Shown here: positions 56,906-64,000 of the stretch, piece by piece
Layout of the letters: each line of letters starts with the position of its first letter
How positions within the stretch are numbered: the first letter of the stretch is position 1
NCBI RefSeq assembly: GCF_009017415.1
Contig: NC_092407.1
Location: 1-64,000 of the forward strand
Length of the DNA: 64,000 nt
Source of the DNA: Aspergillus flavus
Taxonomy: Eukaryota; Ascomycota; Eurotiomycetes; Eurotiales; Aspergillaceae
Direction of reading: 5' to 3'
Program-made: the position numbers and the translations under genes
The notes under the pieces: model-generated
Database searches by the model: none
What the model saw: only the letters and a program-made list of their open reading frames with translations
Told to the model about the DNA's origin: nothing

Positions 56906-58927
56906 GCACACTTCTAAAGATACGTTATATTTAATTAAGATAGCTAACTGGTTACAGAGTTCTTGGAAGAATTCCTAGCTTTAATATACACATCTACTTA
57001 ATATATCGTACTCCTCACATCAGACACCTTGGCGACATAGTCAGATATCGACCACGATTCCTTAGCTGGTATTTATTGTTGTTCGATTCCTTGTTCTTCC
57101 CAGGTGTTAAAGGGTTCTCCTAAGATCTATTGAACCTGTAATGTAGGTGGCATGGGAGCGATAAGATGCCTTTGGTTATGCTCGGCTCAGAGTGCAACGT
57201 TCATCCTTGTGTTCACACGATAGTACGTGATCATTCCTTCCGGTGACTTATGGCCCATGCTTGAACAGAAAGAGAAGTCTGCACCTGGCCTAACGGGGAT
57301 GTAGTACGCAGCCACTAGACATGCCAGGTGGCTTGCACGGAATGCAGCTTTCTGTCAAAGATATTGGTTGGACGAGTGACCCGGTCCGTTTATTAACGTA
57401 CTCATAGACCAGACACTTAAAAGATCGAGTATATCTCAAAACTCCGTAAAAGGAGATTGAGAAAAAAGAAAGGGCTTCCCCTACTTAGGATCACATAAGA
57501 TACGAGTGTCTATTAAATCTCTGAGTGGAGGTCTTGGCTATGTTTTGAACTGGTATTTTAACAATTCAAGCCTTCATAAATTCATTCCTTACCTTTGGGC
57601 GACATCACCGACGCGAACCTATCGGAATTAACGGGTCTCACTGGCTGCGGGCGGCCCTTCCATAGTAGATTTCCACAGCAGGAAATTGTACGTTTCGACC
57701 TATGTGACGGAAGTGGTGGAGGCACCGGGATTGGCACATACTTCAGTCCTTGTCTAAAAGGCAAGCACGCTGCCACAATAGCGTAGCGTGAGAAAACAAC
57801 CATACCGGGTTCGCCAGAAACAATGGAGATCCCCGCAAGTGGGCATGGTTTCCGGTAGCCTCGGTCTTTTCCAAGAGAAGCCACATTGCGTCGTGATAGG
57901 AGGCATCCTGGTCTTCATATGAGACCATTGGTTTGTCATTCCGCGACTATTACGACTCGACCCCGCTGGTCATATTTATGACCGCCAAGTCACAAGCACA
58001 CGATAATCGTATGTTTTAGCTTGCATCATCATCATATGTAGGACGCATGGCCAAAGTTTCGTCTCTTTCCTTTCAGCTCTGGCACAATGATTGATTCGGT
58101 AGTAACCTTGGGATGAGCACTATATTGTTTGCGGTAGATTAATAATTATCGTTTAGATGGGTTCTCCGGTGGACAGTTTCATTACTCGCAACTATCATTT
58201 CAATCATGTGGCACACTATAGTTGATACCTGCGCCGAGCAGATTGTCTTCCTGTATTATACGCAAGTCCCAAATGTAAGCTTAGCATACCGTGATAATAA
58301 GGATTATCAAAATCTGAAAGCGCGCTGTCAGTTACAAAATTAGAGAGTTTTGATCTCTCCACAAGCCACCAGCCTTCGTCAACCCAAATTAAAAAGACCC
58401 CGCTTGCTGCCTCACTGGTTAGCGAGGCGCCACGGATGACACTCATTAAAACCTTCAATAAATAAACGGCGAAGATTAATAAGAAAGACTATAGAGAAAG
58501 ATATTAAACGCTATCGATATATATCTATGTATTTAATTAGTATTTTATATTCTAGGAAGGAAGGAAGATGATATAAACAATCTAGTAAAGAAGATTCCGA
58601 AAGCCTCATCCCTTTATTCTGCTTTTACAGATCTGCAGTCGTTATTTTCTCAGGAGAAGAGCAGATTCCTCTTGTTTTATTAAAAATCAAGACTGTTGTG
58701 AATAAAGATGGCACTATGCTTTAGGATAAATTTAAATTAAACTTCAAAATGAACAAAAAGGATACAGTTCGTGCTCCAATTAATATTACGGCGGCTAGAG
58801 CCATTATAAGTATCTACCAGCGACTCTGAAAGAACTTTAATTTGAGACAGAGAGCAATATCCCCGAAATACCTGCAGGCTAGCCTAGTCATACGAAATCC
58901 TTCTCCCCTCTCCCCAAACATTCTGAC

Positions 58928-59543
58928 CTAAGACTCGCCAGAAAGGTACGGCTCAGAGAACTCGTCCTCGGTTGTGTTCTCATCATCTGATGGGTTGATT
59001 GTATCCCCTTTTTTCCAACGATCCAATTGACTCCGTTGCTTAGTAGACACTACAAAACGCTCCTCAAAAACCGCTCGCACCGCAGTCCTCGTACCCTGTT
59101 TGAAGGCACCTGTATGTGGGACAACGAATAGCACAGCGTTATAAACCCTGGTAGGATGTTTCTTTTCGTCACTGAATTCGCCGTGTATTATCAGGAATAA
59201 AAGTCGAAATGCCGCATCTCGTACTCTAGATTTATCACCCCTCACGGCTCGATAACGCTTATACTCGAGTTCGTAATCGATTTTGCAGGCCCTCAGATCG
59301 GCAAAAATATTATCAACAGAATTGCCCGCCAAGCACGTCGACCCCAAGAAAGTCATATGTCTCACAAAGTGTGCGATACTGAGGGATATCATTTCGCAAT
59401 GAGCGAAAACATTGCCGATAGCCTGATTCCAGGCCCTTGAGCGCAATATCAAACAAAGGAATATCTTGGTGGATGAAATCTGTGCTTTGCGGCTGGGCCA
59501 GGCGTTGGAACCTAACGAAGGACGATAGATATGGTATCATCAA
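58928..59543 (-). pseudogene. Frameshifted conserved fungal protein
   Basis: The first part (from 59543, MMIPYLSSFVRFQRLAQPQ) reads to LCETYDFLGVDVLGGQ. A one-base shift near 59320 is then needed to continue into DNIFADLRACKIDYELEYKRYRAVRGDKS and FRLLFLIIHGEFSDEKKHPTRVYNAVLF, ending at 58928 with an acidic tail. The pieces look like one protein of about 200 residues, but I do not know its function. TTTTTGCAG, a good splice acceptor, lies just before it, so this may be the last part of a spliced gene that includes the frame at 59589-60749. The shift could be a real mutation or a sequencing indel. Confidence 0.5.
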
Positions 59544-59588
59544 GGTGTCAATACTGCAAAAAGTATCCCCAATCTTTATTTTTGTCTT

Positions 59589-60749
59589 TTAGGAGTCTGA
59601 TCCAATCGCTTGCGCTGATTCCATTTTATTATCGAGCTTCGAATAAAGATCATCTGGTAACATCTTGCTTCCATTTCTCCTCCAAACCTCAAGGTTATCG
59701 CTTCGACCGTCATATTTGATAACAGCGTTCCCGTCATTTTCCCTCGCCACTCTGATGATTTCCTTAATCAGTATAACCAAACCCCTAAGATCACTAGCAT
59801 GGTCTTCTTCCCATTTAGTAATCTCACGAGTGACAGCTTCGACTTCCGGCGGTTCAAATAAGCCACCCTTGTGGTAGGCACGGACAAGATTGGGTGTTTG
59901 CGATACCCATAACTGTGGAAGGACTTCTTGGATATTGATAGGCTTATGAGCCACACGTGTTTTAATCTCAAGAGTTGACTGAATTGATACTTGTTTGCCT
60001 TCTTCTTTCATCACTAGTTTGGACTCGGCGGGAAGGCGAGAGCGACTTTCGAGTTGCGAAAGAGACATGGTTTTCATCATGCTCAGTAAGCTCCCATTTT
60101 CCAATTCCACATTTCGAGATTGAACTCCTGAAAGCTCATCCACATATGCGTCAGTTTCGTAGCGCACTATGAATTTTAAATCACCGAGGTTGTAGGAGAT
60201 AATCCTATGATGCCCAGTACTAGCGGAAACCTGGGTAGTGGTGAACGCTTTCTCAAACTCGTGACCGTAACCCCGGAACTCGTGTGGCCCGATAAACATA
60301 TATGTTTCGGCTTCCATTCGACAAAAAATCGCCGTATTGTTCGTGACCTCGACGTCAATGGTAAAGGGTTCAAGTCCATTTTTAGAGAGATTTGGGTTGA
60401 TGAACGATAAAAGTTTGCGAATATTGTTTCGATCAGTTATTAGGTCAACTAGGCGTATGTTGTATAGAGGATTTTCAATATACAACGAGCGAAAGAGTGG
60501 TTCAAGAGGGCTTTCAGGATGGCGAACCGCGTTTTGAGCGATGTAAATGAGCCCAGAGTCTTTGGCCACTTTCTTGGGGGTTTTGGCTGGGGACCAAAGA
60601 GGAGGGCAGCCGGGGACGGCAATAGTGGGGGTGGACGATTCGATCCAATTATAAGAGGACAAATGCTCCACATCTGTGATGGATGGCCCTATTCTCTCAG
60701 AATTTGTCAGATCTGGGCGATGGATGTCTGCGATCCGAATAGAAGCCAT
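59589..60749 (-). CDS. Conserved fungal protein often named geranylgeranyl pyrophosphate synthetase-like
   Basis: One open exon of 386 codons starting MASIRIADIHRPDLTNS. Recognisable family blocks are SITDVEHLSSYNWIESSTPTIAVPG, SGLIYIAQNAVRHPESPLEPLFRSL, DRNNIRKLLSFINP, EFRGYGHEFEKAFTT, GHHRIISYNLGDLKFIVRYETD and a C-terminal GLVILIKEIIRVARENDGNAVIKYDG. Fungal databases often label this family as GGPP synthetase, but neither aspartate-rich DDxxD motif of prenyltransferases is present, so that label is not supported. Function is unknown. The C-terminus may be altered if the gene splices into the next frame at 59543. Confidence 0.75.
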   Translation of the reverse strand: MASIRIADIHRPDLTNSERIGPSITDVEHLSSYNWIESSTPTIAVPGCPPLWSPAKTPKKVAKDSGLIYIAQNAVRHPESPLEPLFRSLYIENPLYNIRLVDLITDRNNIRKLLSFINPNLSKNGLEPFTIDVEVTNNTAIFCRMEAETYMFIGPHEFRGYGHEFEKAFTTTQVSASTGHHRIISYNLGDLKFIVRYETDAYVDELSGVQSRNVELENGSLLSMMKTMSLSQLESRSRLPAESKLVMKEEGKQVSIQSTLEIKTRVAHKPINIQEVLPQLWVSQTPNLVRAYHKGGLFEPPEVEAVTREITKWEEDHASDLRGLVILIKEIIRVARENDGNAVIKYDGRSDNLEVWRRNGSKMLPDDLYSKLDNKMESAQAIGSDS

Positions 60750-62819
60750 TGTTGCCTTGGTTACTAGATGGGTTCAAGATAACGGGAATGGAATTAAAAA
60801 TTGAATCATATAAGGTATTCATTTCAGCACAACTCACATGTTTGCCATGGACAAGTCGCATTTGACAACACATACTTGCATACATTGACCAATCTTGGCT
60901 TGGTTTACGAAGCGGGGAACCCTCTTCTACAAACCTGTGGCACTTCCTAACCCTGGTAATAAAAACTTTACCTAACAAGTCAAGTAAGAACTGCCTTACC
61001 TGGAAGAAGGGCCAACGTTCTTTGTGTATTGTAATACAACGATCTGAAGTGTACAAGTCATATGGATACATGTATTTTTATTAGGATATATTGGCTGTGC
61101 CAAGCAGTGATCTATGACCCACGCTAACCTTCAATAGGTCCTCTAAACTATCAATCGATATATATGGTTGAGAGAGGGAAAAAGAACCCTGTATTAAAGT
61201 TTTAATATGTTTCTAGATCCAGTCCGGTATCTTTTGTTTCTAGTGGTCCTATAAGGTACCTAGAACGTCCCTATGAATTAAATAAACAAAGTTAACTAGT
61301 ACCTGATGGAATTGTGTATATAATATTGCTAGTTGTAGTTCCGTTTGATATCAGTTATTGCTACTGGTAATTGGATACCCGGAATAGTTTAATCGGCGTT
61401 TCTGGACTAGTTTAATGATTGTCTTAGGAGTAAGCTTAAGAATAACCTGGCTACTAGGGTGGAAGGAAGATATATATGCTTCGATATAGAAAACCTTATT
61501 TTCTAGGCTTGGCGGGAACGCTACTGTTACTTCTATCCGGTCTATGATGATTAGGGGGATTGTTTTGCCTAGGATTGATTCTTAGTCGAGAGTTGTATGA
61601 GGCATTTCGCAGGCTGTTCCAATTAGATCTGGGGGACTGTATTAGAGACTGCTTATATAACTCGATGAATTGACTGGTGTTGGTGTTGGAGAACGTGAAA
61701 CGTTACTAAGTAAAGATACAGCCGGTGATTTAGCCGCGGAGAGCTGGTCTTCTGCGAAGGATGGCTCGAGAGCGTTTCGAGTGATGTTTTTATTATTATT
61801 CTAGCGATAGACAGGCTTGCACTGTATTCGACGTAAGGGAAATCGTACTGACTCTGCTACTAAAGGCAGTGTTACAGACCCTTGTCTAGCGTACCTTATT
61901 GAAGGTGGATATATAAACACCATACTGCCGGAGTCCATATAAGCAGTATGTATCCCCCTATCTTGGTATGATGAAGACGAAGAGAACAAGTTCCCCGAGG
62001 TAACATCCAAATGTAATGTGCAGTTTGACGTGGTCACGCAAGTACCCTTGCAAAAAAAGATGTGTCTCCCGCGCCCAGGTATAAAATATGTGGGGTTCCT
62101 ACAACGGATCCGCGGGGTTCGCGGGGCCCGCGGTTCGTCAGTTAAACTTGCCACTGGCATTTGCGGGAGGTTGATGAATCTCTGAGTCAAGTTGTATTTG
62201 AGTTCCAAATTCGTTTCAAACATTCGGCGAAAAACTGTAACGTGGTCTGCTGCGCAAATGATAGTATTATTTTTGTGACAAACTGATGTGATTCCTTTCT
62301 AGGAGTCACCTAACCCGCTCAGCCAAAAGGCTCACAAGTGAATCCTGAGCAAGGATTCAATCGGTTAGGTGATATATATATAGGGTAGTATTACCTAGGT
62401 CTGCCTACCTAGAACTACACTGATAATGTTATATTAACTAAACAAAGAGGAAGAGAAAGAGGAGGAGGTAGATTATGGGAGGAAGTACACTTAATACTTA
62501 TCTATCTGGACCAAGTCAGGAAAGAAATGGGTCCACCAGAATTGACTGTTCTACATGCTCAATTCCTAGGCGCCACAATGGACGCCGACAGGATTTTTCT
62601 CTTCTTAAATACTATGAAAATGGAAGGATTGACAAGTCTCCATATGCAGAAAGAGAGGATTTGACCTGATACTACCTCTGGTATTTACTAGCTTCCCTCT
62701 CCCCCCTATATCCGCGGGTGTCTTCCAGTCAATAATTTATGTAGAAGTTGAATTATGAAAAGCTAGAAAGGCATTTATGATACGTGGAGTAAATTGACTG
62801 GAGGATTTTCTATTCAGGG
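60750..62819. other. 2-kb spacer, no convincing gene
   Basis: Includes the promoter of the gene at 60749, AT-rich sequence, a GC-rich patch near 62105-62135 and the inverted-repeat structure at 62306-62372. Open frames at 60697-61071, 61801-62223 and 62475-62669 carry no recognised features. Confidence 0.5.
62306..62372. repeat. Cruciform-forming inverted repeat with a tRNA-like A box on the minus strand
   Basis: TCACCTAACC (62306-62315) and GGTTAGGTGA (62363-62372) form a perfect 10-bp stem. Inside are two smaller hairpins, AGCC-AAAA-GGCT and GAATCC-TGAGCAA-GGATTC. On the minus strand TGGCTGAGCGGG matches the RNA polymerase III A-box consensus, but no good B box follows. It could be a SINE head or an element end. 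Confidence 0.5.
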
Positions 62820-64000
62820 CTATAGTCTCTGTTTGTTTAGCTTGATAAAGACGTCACGAGCAGCTTGTGCGCCGCTCGACAGAGCACCCTCAATTGAGCC
62901 CGGCTCACTCGCCGAAACATCGCTGCCTGCAAAATGAATGTTGCCATGTGGCCGTCGGAGTTCCGCAGCACCGGTTGTAAAGAATCCGGGCCGATTCATC
63001 ATCCAGCCTCCCTTAGAAAATTCATCGCCGACCCAACTATGGTACGCGAAATCGACAACCTCAATACTCGGTATGAACATCCGCAGCGCTGCTTGCACGC
63101 CCACGCGATCCTCGCAACAAATAGAAGCATCATCAGAACACATGCAAAGAACGAGCGTATCCCCATCAAAGTACTTCTCCGTTCTCGCGGCATTGAGCGG
63201 GTATTTCCCAGCTGGTGCGTAGATACTAAAGGGTTTGATTTCGCCCCGAACTCGAATCCAAAGTTTACCAGCCATGGTTGGATTCTTTCTCGCGATCATC
63301 GATCGTGCCATGTCGGGTAACCGCGGTGTGATCTGCACGTCGCCAATGGTATTGAGTGGAAGTGCGACTATCGCCTTCCGAGCATGGATCTCCTTGCCAT
63401 GCCGAGTTCCAATGATAACCCGACAGCCTTCATCGGTAATGGAGCTCACCGGAGTCGACGTGAGTAGTTTGGCACTTGTTTCAGCCATGATGGCATCAAT
63501 GAGTCTCTTCGTACCACCCTGAATACTCCACGTGCCGGCCGTTTCAAAAAAAGCATTGAAATTGCCAAAGTAGGTGGCGACGGCGTGCAGCAGTTGTGCA
63601 ATGCCATGATCTTTGTAAGAATGCACCACACCGGACAATACCCCCTCCAGAACATCCCGCTCATAGGAGGAGAGGTTCAACGAATTGATGCGGTCCTCGA
63701 TCGACTCTTTCTCGATCTCTGTGTTGTCGATCGCGGTGGGATTGCATGGCATCGGGAATCGATCACGACTGTCTGCAAATAGTCGTTCCAGAAGGGGCAA
63801 TGCGGTTTTATAGAAATCAGCAGCGCTGCCCGTGTGTACAGCGCTATCGGCCAGCCAGTAATGCATGCCTTCCTTCATTGGGGGGTTGACGGATATTCCA
63901 TGGCGCTGAAGCTCGCACCAGACGTGCGGTTGTGTCCAGTGTACGTAGCCTCCCCCTAACTCAAGAATACCACCACACGCATGGTCCATATAGGTTCGAC
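62820..64000 (-). CDS. Flavin-containing amine oxidase, C-terminal part (cut by the window edge)
   Basis: An open frame of at least 389 codons runs from the right edge to the stop at 62820. GGILELGGGYVHWTQPHVWCELQRHG near the right edge is the segment that follows the FAD-binding Rossmann start in monoamine-oxidase-like proteins. Later motifs are WSIQGGTKRLIDAIMAE, KAIVALPLNTIGDVQITPRLP and the C-terminal FAD motif NIHFAGSDVSASEPGSIEGALSSGAQAA. The N-terminal GxGxxG part must lie beyond base 64000; the frame continues upstream of the ATG at 63989, so that ATG is probably internal. The enzyme should oxidise an amine with FAD, releasing aldehyde, ammonia and hydrogen peroxide. Substrate unknown. 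Confidence 0.88.
   Translation of the reverse strand, partial: RTYMDHACGGILELGGGYVHWTQPHVWCELQRHGISVNPPMKEGMHYWLADSAVHTGSAADFYKTALPLLERLFADSRDRFPMPCNPTAIDNTEIEKESIEDRINSLNLSSYERDVLEGVLSGVVHSYKDHGIAQLLHAVATYFGNFNAFFETAGTWSIQGGTKRLIDAIMAETSAKLLTSTPVSSITDEGCRVIIGTRHGKEIHARKAIVALPLNTIGDVQITPRLPDMARSMIARKNPTMAGKLWIRVRGEIKPFSIYAPAGKYPLNAARTEKYFDGDTLVLCMCSDDASICCEDRVGVQAALRMFIPSIEVVDFAYHSWVGDEFSKGGWMMNRPGFFTTGAAELRRPHGNIHFAGSDVSASEPGSIEGALSSGAQAARDVFIKLNKQRL

Larger units (their letters stand above)
55655..58927. other. 3.3-kb gene-free stretch with relic repeats
   Basis: AT-rich and worn. It contains a fossil of the Pif1-type element near 56280-56340 and the second copy of the GC-rich repeat near 56830-56905. 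A minus-strand open frame at 58216-58458 includes ASGVFLIWVDE, faintly like the ASGVFLWV motif of NACHT-type proteins, but is too short to call. The element ends were not found. Confidence 0.5.

Noticed and set aside
58216..58458. Short frame with ASGVFLIWVDE, like part of a NACHT/NWD protein
   Set aside because: Only one motif-length match, no P-loop or repeats around it.
61801..62223. 140-codon minus-strand frame
   Set aside because: No start context, domain or composition that suggests a real protein.
1..64000. CRISPR arrays, bacterial operons or ribosome binding sites
   Set aside because: The telomere repeat and spliceosomal introns show nuclear fungal DNA; no spaced direct repeats of CRISPR type were seen.

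Overview
The window starts at a chromosome end. Bases 1-130 are a tandem 12-mer CCCTAATGTTGA, the complement of the TTAGGGTCAACA telomere repeat described for Aspergillus oryzae. Genes carry short 42-83 nt introns with CTAAC/CTGAC-type branch sites, and the abfB protein is typical of Aspergillus. I read this as a subtelomere of an Aspergillus, probably close to section Flavi; the species is an inference.

Layout. 0-4 kb: telomere, AT-rich DNA, a small multi-exon coiled-coil gene and a wrecked HET gene. 4-6 kb: an intact GUP1-type MBOAT gene. 6.7-10 kb: a decayed Pif1-helicase mobile element. 10.3 kb: a small secreted eight-cysteine protein, then 3.7 kb without genes. 14.3-26.6 kb: a dead polyketide cluster, with a truncated non-reducing PKS (SAT-KS), an intact Zn2Cys6 regulator, an intact DHA2 transporter and a deleted highly reducing PKS. 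A shared 16-bp palindrome of CGG-N10-CCG form lies in the promoter regions. 27.3-30.3 kb: an APH-like kinase next to an acyl-CoA dehydrogenase, together resembling animal ACAD10/11. 30.6-33.7 kb: a permease fragment and a second broken HET gene. 35.2-39.4 kb: abfB (GH54-CBM42), a LURP-one-related protein and a DUF3632 protein.

39.4-42.9 kb holds the most interesting system: an apparent dikaritin-type ribosomal peptide (RiPP) locus. A 112-residue precursor (minus strand, one 50-nt intron) has a signal peptide and seven copies of an EAIPFY repeat separated by KR/RR Kex2 sites. It is flanked by two UstYa-like (DUF3328) membrane proteins, each with the paired HxxHC motifs. I do not recognise this core peptide.

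44.5-55.7 kb: an intact 695-residue dynamin-like GTPase beside an intact 2312-residue protein joining a ZNFX1/Hrr1/SAD-3-type SF1 helicase, an NFX1 zinc finger and three CbbX/SpoVK-type AAA+ modules. 55.7-62.8 kb: mostly relic repeats plus a conserved fungal protein and a frameshifted neighbour. The right edge cuts a flavin amine oxidase gene.

Exon joins below were worked out by hand from splice signals, reading frame and family conservation. No database search was possible.
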